From Novosphingobium sp. Gsoil 351 (lineage in GTDB: Bacteria > Pseudomonadota > Alphaproteobacteria > Sphingomonadales > Sphingomonadaceae): a stretch of 64,000 nucleotides of DNA. The translations under genes were made by a program, and so were the position numbers. Below, piece after piece: positions 17,049 through 26,410 of the stretch. Each line of letters begins with the position of its first letter. Positions within the stretch are counted from its first letter, which is position 1. The notes beneath the pieces were generated by a model, which was given only the letters and a program-made list of their open reading frames with translations, was not told where the DNA came from and did no database searches. Where the stretch lies: contig NZ_CP046120.1 in the NCBI RefSeq assembly GCF_009707465.1, positions 1,641,501-1,705,500 of the forward strand, written 5' to 3'.

Positions 17049-18112
17049 CGATGGCCCATCCGCAATTCGATCTGCCGTTCAACCTGCCCGAAAGGCCGCG
17101 CGTTCGGCGCATCAGGAAGGCCTCGCCCGCCGAGCTCACGGGTCGAACCCAATCCTTGGCGGGCTTCGAAGACCGCTTCACCGACATCGTCGATTACATT
17201 GTGCGGATTACCGACGAAATCTGGCAGGACCGCGCGGTCGGATACATCCGCGACACGTACGACGCCAACTGCGTGGTCTATTCGAGCTATGGCGTGACCC
17301 GCGGCGCCGAGGCGGTCGTCCGCAACACGATCGCGGGCCTGGCTGGCGCGCCGGACGGCGACACGAACCATCTCAACGTCGCCTGGAGCGGCGACGAAGC
17401 GCTGGGCTTCTACACCGCGCACCTGGGCTACGGGTTCGCCACGAATCTTGCGCCCAGCGACTATGGTCCCGCCACCGGGCGGCGCTATTCGCTGCGCTTC
17501 GCCGCGGACTGCATCAGCGCCGCAAACAAGATCCACACCGAATGGCTGGTGCGGGACAATGGCGCGATGGTGCGGCAGGTCGGTCTGGATCTCGACGAGG
17601 CGGCGCAACGGGTGGCGCTCAAGCCTGCCGCCGAGCCGTATCTGATCAGCGCCCCGGTTCCGGGCGCTTCGCCGCCGCCTCTTGCCGATGCGGGCGAGAT
17701 CGAGAGCTGGGCGCGGTCATTGTTCGAGCGCGTCTGGAACGCTCGCCGCCTTGACCGCCTGGCCGAGTTCTACGCTCCGCACGCGATCGTCCATTCGGCG
17801 AGCGGGCGTAGCGCGCATGGGCTCGCAGCGATTTCCGACCTCACCCTGAGCGTGCTTGCCGCCATCCCCGACGGCGAGATGAGCGTCAATCACGTCTGCT
17901 GGGCTGACGAGACCGACGGCGTCATTGTCGCAGTGCGATGGGTCCTGACGGGAACGTCCGCGCGGGGAGGCGTGCTTGGCAACCAGCTGCCGGTAGGGCG
18001 GCCGGTGTTCATGATGGGCAGTTCGCATCTCCGGCTCGATGGGCCGCGCATCGTCGAGGAATGGACGGTGTTCGACGAGGTTGCGGTGATGGCGATGGCC
18101 TATCGCGGATGA
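17045..18112 (+). CDS. Tandem SnoaL/NTF2-fold protein (subfamily A)
   Basis: 355 residues with the full set of subfamily A blocks (DIVDYIVRITDEIWQDRAVGYI, DTYDANCVVYSSYG, HLNVAWSGDE, HTEWLVRDNGAMVRQ, EEWTVFDEV). It begins at ATG 17045 inside the stop of the MFS gene and ends in ATGA with the TPR-sulfotransferase gene, so the three are a tight operon. No export signal. It may be an isomerase, hydratase or cyclase acting on the substrate carried by the MFS partner; this is inferred only from linkage. Confidence 0.8.
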   Translation: MTMAHPQFDLPFNLPERPRVRRIRKASPAELTGRTQSLAGFEDRFTDIVDYIVRITDEIWQDRAVGYIRDTYDANCVVYSSYGVTRGAEAVVRNTIAGLAGAPDGDTNHLNVAWSGDEALGFYTAHLGYGFATNLAPSDYGPATGRRYSLRFAADCISAANKIHTEWLVRDNGAMVRQVGLDLDEAAQRVALKPAAEPYLISAPVPGASPPPLADAGEIESWARSLFERVWNARRLDRLAEFYAPHAIVHSASGRSAHGLAAISDLTLSVLAAIPDGEMSVNHVCWADETDGVIVAVRWVLTGTSARGGVLGNQLPVGRPVFMMGSSHLRLDGPRIVEEWTVFDEVAVMAMAYRG

Positions 18113-19746
18113 CGCTGGCCGCGCGCCTTGCCGCGGCTCAGCGCGATCCCGAGCTCGTCGCTGCCGCGGCGGCGATGGCGAGCGATCGGCTCGACGTGGC
18201 CGAGCGCGGCCTCAAAGGCGTGCTTCGTGCCCGGCCGACCGAGGTTGCGGCAATCCGCATGCTGGCCGAGGTCGCCGCGCGGCTCGGCCGTTACCGCGAC
18301 GCCGAAGCGCTTCTCGCGCGAGCGCTCGAGCTTGCCCCCGACTTTCATACAGCGCGGGCGAACTACGTCACCGTCCTCCACCGGCAGAGCAAATTCGCCG
18401 ACGCGCTCGCCCACGCCGAGCGCCTCATAGCGGCTGAGCCCGCCGATCTGGGCCACCTCGCACTCAAGGCCGCGGTGCTGGTCAGGACCGGCGAGTACGA
18501 TGCGGCGCTGGACGCGTACGACCGTATCCTGGCAGCGTTCCCCGACAATGCACCGATCTGGGTAAGCCGTGGACACGTTCTCAAAACCGTCGGCCGCCAG
18601 AACGAGAGTGTCGCCGCCTACCGGCGCGCGATTGCGATCCAGCCCTCGTTCGGCGACGCCTGGTGGAGTCTGGCCAACCTCAAGGTTTCCGGGTTCGACG
18701 ATCACGACATGACCCGGATGCACGCCGCCCTCGCCGCCGCGGCGAACAGTGCGGATCGCTATCATCTCCATTTCGCGCTGGGCAAAGCGCTAGAGGATCG
18801 CGGCGATTATGCCGCGTCGTTCGAGAACTACGCGGCGGGCAACCGAATGCGCCGCGCGGAGCTGCCCTATCGCGCCGAACGCACGAGTGCGCATGTCGCC
18901 GCGTCGCGCGATCGGTTCACGGCGGAAGCGTTCGCCCGCGCTGGCGCTGGAGGACATCCGGCGGACGATCCGATCTTCATCGTCGGGCTGCCCCGCGCCG
19001 GTTCGACGCTCCTTGAGCAGATCCTCGCGTCGCACAGCCAGGTCGAAGGAACGATGGAGTTGCCGGACATCGGGACGATCGCCGCCGACCTGGGCGGACG
19101 GGACGCCGACGGCACGCTGGACGACGCGGACGCGGGCTACATTCCGCACCTGCTTGGATTGACCCCGGCCCAGCGGCGCGAGCTTGGCGCGCGCTATCTT
19201 GCGGGGACCGGCATTCAACGGAAGACCGGGCGGCCGCGCTTTATCGACAAGATGCCGAACAATTTCGCCCACATCGGTCTGATCCATCAAATCCTGCCGA
19301 ATGCGACGATCATCGACGCGCGCCGGCACCCGATGGCCAACGGTTTCTCTGCGTTCAAGCAGCACTTTTCGCGCGGACAGGGCTTCACTTACGACCTGCG
19401 CGACATCGGGCTTTATTGGCGAGACTACGCCGCCGTGATGGCCCACTACGAAGCCGTCCTGCCGGGCAGGGTGCTGCTGGTGCGGCACGAGCGGCTGATC
19501 GCCGATCCGGAAAGGGAGATCAGGCGCCTTCTCGACCATTGCAGGTTGCCGTTCGAGCCCGGCTGTTTGACGCCGCACCGCAATTCCCGACCGGTCCGAA
19601 CCGCGAGTTCGGAGCAGGTCCGCCGCCCCATCGCCAAAGCACCCGACGAGGCATGGCGGCACTACGCGCAGTGGCTTGGTCCGCTGCGGGAAGCACTGGC
19701 CGGAGCGGATGTCGAGTATGAGAGGGCATTGACGCAGATTGCGTGA
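18109..19746 (+). CDS. TPR-repeat sulfotransferase
   Basis: 545 residues. The first 270 or so are helical tetratricopeptide repeats (for example the units around AEALLARALELAPDF and AYRRAIAIQPSFGDAWWSL). A sulfotransferase domain follows, with the PAPS 5'-phosphosulfate loop FIVGLPRAGSTLLEQIL at about 288-304 and the 3'-phosphate region DARRHPMANGFSAFKQHF. The family transfers sulfate from PAPS to hydroxyls of small molecules, glycans or protein tyrosines. Start ATG 18109 overlaps the preceding stop (ATGA). An activity that adds sulfate is unexpected beside catabolic genes; it might modify an exported product or a receptor-recognised ligand. Confidence 0.85.
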   Translation: MTLAARLAAAQRDPELVAAAAAMASDRLDVAERGLKGVLRARPTEVAAIRMLAEVAARLGRYRDAEALLARALELAPDFHTARANYVTVLHRQSKFADALAHAERLIAAEPADLGHLALKAAVLVRTGEYDAALDAYDRILAAFPDNAPIWVSRGHVLKTVGRQNESVAAYRRAIAIQPSFGDAWWSLANLKVSGFDDHDMTRMHAALAAAANSADRYHLHFALGKALEDRGDYAASFENYAAGNRMRRAELPYRAERTSAHVAASRDRFTAEAFARAGAGGHPADDPIFIVGLPRAGSTLLEQILASHSQVEGTMELPDIGTIAADLGGRDADGTLDDADAGYIPHLLGLTPAQRRELGARYLAGTGIQRKTGRPRFIDKMPNNFAHIGLIHQILPNATIIDARRHPMANGFSAFKQHFSRGQGFTYDLRDIGLYWRDYAAVMAHYEAVLPGRVLLVRHERLIADPEREIRRLLDHCRLPFEPGCLTPHRNSRPVRTASSEQVRRPIAKAPDEAWRHYAQWLGPLREALAGADVEYERALTQIA

Positions 19747-19764
19747 AATCGCCCTCAACAGTCT

Positions 19765-19778
19765 TGCATTCGAATGCG
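19765..19778 (+). promoter_or_regulatory. Candidate operator, site E
   Basis: TGCATTCGAATGCG contains the 12-bp perfect palindrome GCATTCGAATGC. It lies 75 bases upstream of the first TonB receptor gene. The longer string GTCTTGCATTCG is shared with site G at 29891. Confidence 0.55.
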
Positions 19779-19852
19779 CGAAATGACATGCAGCAGCCCA
19801 CCCACCGATCGCCGCAAAAGGGCGACGACCTATTCCAGGGAAGGAGATAAGC

Positions 19853-22279
19853 ATGTCAGAAGCTGGAATCCTTGGCACGAGGGCCCTGTTGTGCTGCACG
19901 GCGACACTTATGACTTCGACTGCAATTCCTGCATTCGCCCAGACCGCGGGCGCCGAGGTTGAGAGCGACGCGGGGGCGCCGATTATCGTCACCGCCCAGC
20001 GCCGCGAGGAAAACCTTCAAGACGTTCCGGCGAGCGTGGTCGCGCTCACCACCGACAAGCTCGAGGCGCTGCAGGTGCGCAACTTCGTCGACTATATGGC
20101 TTACCTGCCAAGCGCGAGTTTCACCACTGGCAGCACCGGCGTTCCCGGCAACAGCTCGATCTCCTTCCGCGGCATTTCGACCGGCGGCGGTCTGGTAACG
20201 TCCGGTACGTTGCCGACCGTCGGCTCGTACCTCGACGATCAACCGATCACCTCGATCCTCGGGGCGGTGGATATCCACGTCTATGACATCGCCCGAGTCG
20301 AAGCTCTCGCGGGTCCGCAAGGCACGCTGTACGGCGCTTCGAGTGAAGCTGGCACCGTCCGGATCATCACCAACAAGCCGAATTCGAGCAAAGTCGAGGG
20401 ACGCGCGGACATCGAGGTCAACAAGATCGCCCACGGCGATTGGGGTGGCCAGATCGAAGGCTTCTTCAACGTGCCAGTCGTGCAGGATCGCGCCGCGCTG
20501 CGAGTGGTGGGCTGGTATGAACACACCGGCGGCTACATCGACAACGTCTTGGGTTCGCGCACCTTTCCCAGCTCGAAAATCACGCAGAGCAACGCGGCGC
20601 TTGTCGAAGATGATCACAACCCGGTCGACATCTATGGGCTTCGCGCGCAGCTTGGCATCGACCTTGACGACAACTGGACCGTGACTCCGTCGGTCATCGC
20701 GCAAAAGACCAACTGGGACGGCAGCTTCCAATCGGACGACGACAAGGTCGGCGAGCTCAAGGTCGCGCACTACTATCCTGAATTCGGCGAGGACAAGTGG
20801 TACCAGGCCGGTCTCACGATCACCGGCCGCATCTCGAATTTCGAGGTGACCTACGCCGGGTACTATATGGATCGAAGAATCGACACGCAGAACGACTATT
20901 CGGACTATGGCTATTTTTACGACCTGGTGGCCGGGTCTGGCACCGGCGTCGTCAACAACGCCGGTCAGTTGATCGATCCCTCGCAGATCAACGTCAACCG
21001 CTTCCGCCTGCACAAACTCAGCCAGGAATTGCGCATCGCCACCCCGCAGCAGGCGCGCTTCCGGGCAATCGCCGGGCTGTTCTACCAGCGCCAGTTCCAG
21101 CGTGACGAGAACGACTACCTGACGCCCGGCTTCGCGGACCGCCTGTCGGTGCCGGGGCGGCCGGGCCAGGTCTGGTTGACGCTCGAGGACCGTGTCGACC
21201 GCGATTACGCGGCTTTCGCTCAAGCCGATTTCGACGTCACCGACAAACTGCTCCTGACCGGGGGCGTCCGCGCCTACAAGTTCGACAATACGCTGGAAGG
21301 GTTCTTCGGGGTCAACACCACGTATTTTGGCACCGGCGTGCGCCAATGCCTGGGACGGGCGCAGGGCGGGGGGCCGTTTGGACTGGGCCCCGCCGTGGTG
21401 CCGGGAAGCCCGTGCACGAACCTGGGCATTCTCAATGCGGATGGGTCGGTTTCGCCCAAGCGATCGAAGGGGGACGGCTTTACGTACCGCGCGAACGCGA
21501 CGTATCGCTTCACGCCCGACAACCTCGTTTACGCAACCTACTCAACCGGCTTCCGTCCGGGCGGGATCAATCGCGCGGGCGCAGCGGTTCCGTTCGGCGC
21601 CGACAAGCTCTACAATTATGAGATCGGAACGAAGAACAGCTTTGACGGCGGGCGGCTAACCGTCAACGCGGCGGCGTTCATCGACGACTGGAAGAACGTG
21701 CAAGTCAGCTTTCAGCCGCCCGGTGGCAGCGGAGTGGTCTTGATCGGCAACGTCGGAAAGGCGCGCTCCAAGGGCATCGAGGGAGACATCGCCTGGCGCC
21801 CGGCGCCAGGGTTCTCGCTGACTGCGGCCGCCGCCTATGTAGACGCCAAGCTGAGAACCCCGTTCATTATCTCCGGCAAGGTGACCGCGCCTGCCGGTCA
21901 GCGCCTTCCGCTTACTCCCAAGTTCAAGGGCAACATTACCGGGCGCTACGAGTGGGACACGGGCCCAGGCCGGGCTCACGTCCAGGCCGCGGTGGCCTAT
22001 ATCGGGCAACGCAATCCGGTGATCACCACCAGCGATCTGATCAAGACCGGGGTACTGCCCGACTATACCACGCTCGATGCCTCGATCGGGTATGCGTGGG
22101 GCGACTGGGACGCCGAGCTTTACGGACGCAACCTCACCGATGCTCGCGGGCAGCAGAGCCGGGCGGCTCGGTGCAACATCAATTATTGCGGGCCCAGCAC
22201 CCAGGACCCGGTCGGCGAGATCTACCGGATCTATATTCAGCCGCTGACCATAGGCTTGCGCCTGGGCCGCAAGTTCTAG
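19853..22279 (+). CDS. TonB-dependent outer-membrane receptor
   Basis: 808 residues. A signal peptide ends near AIPAFAQT (about residue 31), then comes a TonB box PIIVTAQRREENLQDVPAS, a plug domain (about 50-160, with the RVEALAGPQGTLYGASSEAG hallmark) and a 22-strand barrel ending in LRLGRKF with a terminal Phe as needed for BAM insertion. It imports a ligand across the outer membrane with TonB-ExbBD energy; the ligand is unknown. AAGGAGAT sits before ATG 19853. Operator site E lies upstream, tying it to the regulon. A stem-loop follows the stop. Confidence 0.93.
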   Translation: MSEAGILGTRALLCCTATLMTSTAIPAFAQTAGAEVESDAGAPIIVTAQRREENLQDVPASVVALTTDKLEALQVRNFVDYMAYLPSASFTTGSTGVPGNSSISFRGISTGGGLVTSGTLPTVGSYLDDQPITSILGAVDIHVYDIARVEALAGPQGTLYGASSEAGTVRIITNKPNSSKVEGRADIEVNKIAHGDWGGQIEGFFNVPVVQDRAALRVVGWYEHTGGYIDNVLGSRTFPSSKITQSNAALVEDDHNPVDIYGLRAQLGIDLDDNWTVTPSVIAQKTNWDGSFQSDDDKVGELKVAHYYPEFGEDKWYQAGLTITGRISNFEVTYAGYYMDRRIDTQNDYSDYGYFYDLVAGSGTGVVNNAGQLIDPSQINVNRFRLHKLSQELRIATPQQARFRAIAGLFYQRQFQRDENDYLTPGFADRLSVPGRPGQVWLTLEDRVDRDYAAFAQADFDVTDKLLLTGGVRAYKFDNTLEGFFGVNTTYFGTGVRQCLGRAQGGGPFGLGPAVVPGSPCTNLGILNADGSVSPKRSKGDGFTYRANATYRFTPDNLVYATYSTGFRPGGINRAGAAVPFGADKLYNYEIGTKNSFDGGRLTVNAAAFIDDWKNVQVSFQPPGGSGVVLIGNVGKARSKGIEGDIAWRPAPGFSLTAAAAYVDAKLRTPFIISGKVTAPAGQRLPLTPKFKGNITGRYEWDTGPGRAHVQAAVAYIGQRNPVITTSDLIKTGVLPDYTTLDASIGYAWGDWDAELYGRNLTDARGQQSRAARCNINYCGPSTQDPVGEIYRIYIQPLTIGLRLGRKF

Positions 22280-22312
22280 GGGCGGATGTGGCCGCGGGGC
22301 CTCAGCCGCCCC
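22279..22312. terminator. Possible bidirectional stem-loop between convergent genes
   Basis: GGGGCGG (22279-22285) pairs with CCGCCCC (22306-22312), with a nested GGCC/GGCC stem, at the meeting point of the TonB receptor gene and the convergent SnoaL gene. There is no U-tract, so termination is inferred from position. Confidence 0.4.
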
Positions 22313-23333
22313 CCGACTGCACCGCATCCATGCGCTTGAGCACATCGAGGCCCTGCATCGCCAGGTAATGCAGGATGTCGATGAATATCCAGTTCTCGGC
22401 CAGTTTTCCGTCCTGGGCGCGGTACATGTCGATCACGCGCATGTCGGCCGCCGCAGGGCCGGCTGTCATGCCCATGTAGCCGCCCGCGTTGCGCAAGGTC
22501 AGGTTGGCCCAGCCGAAGAACCCGCCGAAGTCACCCTCGGCGATCTTGGCGATATGGCCGTTGAAACGGTATCCGGCGGATAAGGCGTTGTCGAACGGGA
22601 TACTGTGCTGGCGAACGTATCGCTCGATGGTGAACGTCGCCCCGATCCCCGCCGGGCCCCACCAGATCATGTCGTCATGCCAGACCCGGGCAAGGCGGGT
22701 GGCCTCGTCCTTGTTGTGGAATTTGGCGCCGGGGTTTTTGAGCATCGCATCGATCGCGGCCAGCGTCGCCTCGCCCCGTGCGGGGTCCTGTCGCTCGTAG
22801 CAGAGCCCGGTATGCGTGCGCGGGCCAGGCTGGACGAGCATCGCTCCGGTCTGCGGCGGGAACGGATTCTGCCCTGCCTGCATCATCAGGTGCGGAATGT
22901 CGCAGAACATGGCGGTCTCGACGATCTTGCCGTCGACCACGCGGTTGAATTCGCAATAGCGCAGCATGACGATGCGCAAAGTATGCCGGATGCCGAGCCA
23001 CGGGCGCTCGAACAGCCCCATCAGGTGGCCCATCTCGGTCACCCACACGCTGTCCCCGCCATCGATCGCATTGCGGCCGGCAATGAAGATGTCGGGTCGC
23101 CGCTGCAGCGGCCTGAGCGCGTTCCTGAGCGGCGTCCAGAAAACACGCGCGACTGCTTCGGGTCCGTATTGCTCATGGAACGGGTGCATGCCGCGCCAGT
23201 GCCAGTCGGGCGACACAAACTGGGCGAGGGCCTGCTCGATATTGGCGGGGGTCGAGTTGTCGAGCGCATCGTGGAAGGCGCGGACGACGGCCTTTTCGGC
23301 CTGGTATTCCGCAACCGCTTTCCTATCCGGCAT
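22302..23333 (-). CDS. Tandem SnoaL/NTF2-fold protein (subfamily B)
   Basis: 343 residues, two NTF2-fold domains. It shares with the gene at 29928 a pattern distinct from subfamily A: HPF near residue 50, RPWLGI, the DIPHLMMQAGQ/DIVDLMRQAGH segment that ends domain 1, WWGPAGIG opening domain 2 and NWIFIDILHYLAMQGLD at the C-terminus. The conserved His/Asp/Glu in these blocks are candidate pocket residues. Start ATG 23333 has GGGGGAGG before it. Operator site F lies 31 bases upstream of the ATG. The activity is unknown; ester cyclase, isomerase or hydratase are the family options. Confidence 0.8.
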   Translation of the reverse strand: MPDRKAVAEYQAEKAVVRAFHDALDNSTPANIEQALAQFVSPDWHWRGMHPFHEQYGPEAVARVFWTPLRNALRPLQRRPDIFIAGRNAIDGGDSVWVTEMGHLMGLFERPWLGIRHTLRIVMLRYCEFNRVVDGKIVETAMFCDIPHLMMQAGQNPFPPQTGAMLVQPGPRTHTGLCYERQDPARGEATLAAIDAMLKNPGAKFHNKDEATRLARVWHDDMIWWGPAGIGATFTIERYVRQHSIPFDNALSAGYRFNGHIAKIAEGDFGGFFGWANLTLRNAGGYMGMTAGPAAADMRVIDMYRAQDGKLAENWIFIDILHYLAMQGLDVLKRMDAVQSGGG

Positions 23334-23363
23334 CGCTTGACCTCCCCCTCGCGGATTCGTCAG

Positions 23364-23377
23364 TGCGTACGAAGTCA
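23364..23377 (-). promoter_or_regulatory. Candidate operator, site F
   Basis: On the minus strand the site reads TGACTTCGTACGCA, just upstream of the subfamily B SnoaL gene, preceded by T to give TTGACT. It has two mismatches to the 14-bp consensus. Confidence 0.45.
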
Positions 23378-23504
23378 ATGATTATGCCTCGGGGTAGCCT
23401 CGATTTGGAAGGAAGTCCACCAATCGCTGCCGCCAACTCGACTCTTCTTCCCCAAAATTGCCGGTTTTGGCAAACTTTGGGTAACAAGCAGCCGACAACG
23501 GACT

Positions 23505-23518
23505 TGACTGCGGCTGCA
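23505..23518 (+). promoter_or_regulatory. Candidate operator, site F2
   Basis: TGACTGCGGCTGCA lies 46 bases before the second TonB receptor ATG and differs from the consensus at one position. It is part of a TTGACT-initiated match. Confidence 0.5.
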
Positions 23519-23563
23519 ACAATGTCACACTGACGGGACTCATAAAACCTGGGAGGGTTCGAC

Positions 23564-26314
23564 ATGGCGGTCCAGCGTTCGAAGGCATTCTGGCGCAATG
23601 CGCCGATCATCACTGAGGTTCTGCTCGGCGCGCTGTCGCTTGGGTGGGCCGCGCCGGGTCTCGCGCAGCCGGCCGCGACGGGCGCGGACGCCAACGAGGA
23701 AGCCAACGCAAGCGGCGAGATCATCGTCACCGCCCAGCGGCGCGAAGAATCGCTGCTGGAAGTCCCGATTTCCATCGTCGCAATCGGCAACAAGGAACTC
23801 GGCAATCGCGACATTACCGAGGCGTCCCGTCTCGAGTCCATCGCCCCGGGGCTGCAGATCGGCCGCTCGGGCGCCGACCCGAGGCCCGCCATTCGCGGCA
23901 TCTACACCGAATCGATCCAGGGCAACTCGGACCCTCGTGTCGGCGTTTACATCGACGAAATCTATCAGTCGCGCACCTCGCAGCTAAGCGTTCCGTTCGT
24001 CGACCTTGCGCGGGTCGAAGTGCAGAAAGGCCCCCAGGGCACGCTGTACGGCCGCAACAGCTTCGGCGGCAACATCGCTCTGGTTACCAACAAGCCGAAC
24101 TTCGATCGGGTCGAAGGCGGCGTCGATTTGCTTGCCGGCAACTACCGGCGGCTGATGGCGGACGGTTACGTCAACCTGCCGATCGCACCAGGTCTGGCCG
24201 CACGATTTGCCGGAGCGGTCGAGAAGCGCGACGGTTACATCAAGAGCCTGACCACGCCTCTCGCCGACTACGACGACAAGGGTCAGCATTACCTTCGTGG
24301 CGCGTTGCGCTGGTCGCCGCCGAGCATGGACGATCGCCTTGAGATCATCCTGAGGGGTTCGTACTGGAACGAGGACGACGCCGGGGGGAACACCTTCAAC
24401 GCGAAGGCGATCGGACAGTTCATCGACCCGAAGCTGGTCGTCGCCCCCGGCGGCACGCTGACGGTGGGCAACGCGACCTTTACCTTCCCGCAAGGCTTCA
24501 ACGGACGTTCGTTTACCGGTCAGTTCGTGCCCTATTCGACGTTTCGCGACGGGATTCCCGACATCAACGGAGCGGACATCGGAATCCTGATTCCCGGGCC
24601 TTACAAGGCGTTCAATGACGCGATCGGGTTCAACAAGATCAAGTCCTACCAGGGCTCGTTGAACATGGGGCTCGAGCTTGGCCCTGTTAAGCTGCGCTCG
24701 ATCACGGGGTACACCGATTTCCGCGCCAATCGCGGTGGTGACAACGATGGCACCTCGGCCCCATTCGGGATCGGGTACTTCATCACCGAGAACAAGTCGT
24801 TCACGCAGGAACTCCAGCTGCTGTCCAACACCAAGGACAGCCCGCTGCAGTACGTGATCGGCGCCTACTATCTCGATGACAAAGTCCCGGACATGTTCCT
24901 TGGCGTGCGGAACCGCACGTATTCGACCGCCAGCGCCCTGGCGAACGGCCAGGTGCCGCTTTACTTCGGCAGCAACTTCACGACGCTCCCGAGCGTGCCG
25001 CCGTTCTCCAACGCCCTTATCACCGCGCCGGCGAGCGACGCCTACAACCCGCTCTCGTTCCAGCACACCAAGGCCTACGCCGGTTACGGACAGCTCTCCT
25101 ACACCGTGGCCGACAGGCTGACGCTTACCGGCGGCTTGCGCTATACGGTGGACAAGAAGGACTTCGCATCGGCGCTTGGCAACCGCTTCGCTCCGGCGGG
25201 AACTTATCTGGTCTTTGCGCCGACGACCAACTTCAACCACACATGCAACGGCTTCACGGCGGCGGACCCATCGTCAACCGCGCCGGCGCAGACCGTTGCC
25301 GAAGCGCTCATCACCCGCTGCGGCAAGAAGACTTTCAAGTATTTCACCTATCGCGGAGCGGTCGATTACAAGCTCAACGACGACACCCTGCTCTACGCCA
25401 GCTATTCGACCGGCAAGCACTCGGGTGGGTTCAGCTACAGCGTCATCCCGGGAACGCCCGACAACTCGCTCCCGCCCTACGGCACCGAAAGCGTTACCGC
25501 GTACGAGGCGGGGCTCAAGGCGTCGTTGTTTGACCGCCGGGTCCAGCTGACGCTCGCCGGATTCTACAACGTCTACAAAGATCTCCAGGTGCAAACGAGC
25601 TTCGCCAACCCGAACGTTCCCAACAGCGTCATTACCGTCGCCGGCAACGGAGCGCGGACCAAGGCACCCGGCATTGATTTCGAAGTGGTCGCCCGGCCGG
25701 CCGACCGACTGCGGATCAACTTCTCCGCCAACTATCTGCACGCGCGCGACGATCCGTTCCCCGTGGCGGTGACCAACAACGGCGTGTGCGACATCGTTGC
25801 GCCGGGCGGGACCTGCACCACGCGTCCGGAAGTGCGGCTTGGCTTTTCCGGGGGCATCCTCCCCAATCCGGTCAGCAATCCGGAGTTCTTCGTTCCGGTG
25901 CTCGGACCGAACGGTCAGCAGCTCGTCGTGGGAGGCGTGCCGCAGTTTCTCGCGCTGGGTTACAACAAGAAGACGAGGGTACAAAACCAGGCCGATATCC
26001 AGCTTCGCGGAGGAGTCGCCTACGATATCGATCTGGGTAGCGCCGGCACCCTCACCCCCGAGGTGCAGACTTACTTCAACGGCGGCTATATCCTCTCTCG
26101 GACCCTGGTGAATTTCAAGCAGAAGTCCTACACCAAGACCGAGCTTCGCCTGACCTGGACCAACGCGGAGGATAACCTCTCACTCCAGGCCTTCGTCGAA
26201 AACCTCGAGAACGAAGCCGTCATCGGCCGCGCGACGATTGCCAGCGGTGGTGCGTTCAGTGGCACCTTCGCGCCGCCGCGGACCTACGGAATGAAGCTCA
26301 GCTTCCGGTACTGA
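23564..26314 (+). CDS. TonB-dependent outer-membrane receptor
   Basis: 916 residues. The signal peptide ends near APGLAQPA; the TonB box IIVTAQRREESLLEVPIS follows, then the plug with VEVQKGPQGTLYGRNSFGGN and a long barrel ending KLSFRY (aromatic C-terminus). It is larger than the receptor at 19853, with expanded extracellular loops (for example about residues 460-500 and 560-600), so a larger or different ligand is likely. Several loops hold Cys pairs. GGGAGG precedes ATG 23564. A very stable hairpin follows the gene. Confidence 0.93.
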   Translation: MAVQRSKAFWRNAPIITEVLLGALSLGWAAPGLAQPAATGADANEEANASGEIIVTAQRREESLLEVPISIVAIGNKELGNRDITEASRLESIAPGLQIGRSGADPRPAIRGIYTESIQGNSDPRVGVYIDEIYQSRTSQLSVPFVDLARVEVQKGPQGTLYGRNSFGGNIALVTNKPNFDRVEGGVDLLAGNYRRLMADGYVNLPIAPGLAARFAGAVEKRDGYIKSLTTPLADYDDKGQHYLRGALRWSPPSMDDRLEIILRGSYWNEDDAGGNTFNAKAIGQFIDPKLVVAPGGTLTVGNATFTFPQGFNGRSFTGQFVPYSTFRDGIPDINGADIGILIPGPYKAFNDAIGFNKIKSYQGSLNMGLELGPVKLRSITGYTDFRANRGGDNDGTSAPFGIGYFITENKSFTQELQLLSNTKDSPLQYVIGAYYLDDKVPDMFLGVRNRTYSTASALANGQVPLYFGSNFTTLPSVPPFSNALITAPASDAYNPLSFQHTKAYAGYGQLSYTVADRLTLTGGLRYTVDKKDFASALGNRFAPAGTYLVFAPTTNFNHTCNGFTAADPSSTAPAQTVAEALITRCGKKTFKYFTYRGAVDYKLNDDTLLYASYSTGKHSGGFSYSVIPGTPDNSLPPYGTESVTAYEAGLKASLFDRRVQLTLAGFYNVYKDLQVQTSFANPNVPNSVITVAGNGARTKAPGIDFEVVARPADRLRINFSANYLHARDDPFPVAVTNNGVCDIVAPGGTCTTRPEVRLGFSGGILPNPVSNPEFFVPVLGPNGQQLVVGGVPQFLALGYNKKTRVQNQADIQLRGGVAYDIDLGSAGTLTPEVQTYFNGGYILSRTLVNFKQKSYTKTELRLTWTNAEDNLSLQAFVENLENEAVIGRATIASGGAFSGTFAPPRTYGMKLSFRY

Positions 26315-26327
26315 GCGGATGCGCTGA

Positions 26328-26360
26328 CCGGCGGCGGCGATCGAACCGCGCCGCCGCCGG
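26328..26360 (+). terminator. Strong hairpin after TonB receptor gene
   Basis: CCGGCGGCGGCG (26328-26339) pairs perfectly over 12 bases with CGCCGCCGCCGG (26349-26360) around a 9-base loop, 13 bases after the receptor stop. There is no clean U-tract. It is probably a terminator or a 3'-end stabiliser that separates receptor from downstream enzyme expression. Confidence 0.55.
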
Positions 26361-26410
26361 CAGCGAAAGCTGATTGTCCTTTGCCGGTCGACGCGAGCAC
26401 TGTCTGCCGC

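Noticed and set aside
613..23518. Reading the repeated TTGACT strings simply as -35 promoter boxes
   Set aside because: Only site D has a good -10 at 17 bases; most lack one, and the conservation extends through the following eight bases, including two identical 14-mers. A -35 role alone does not explain that.
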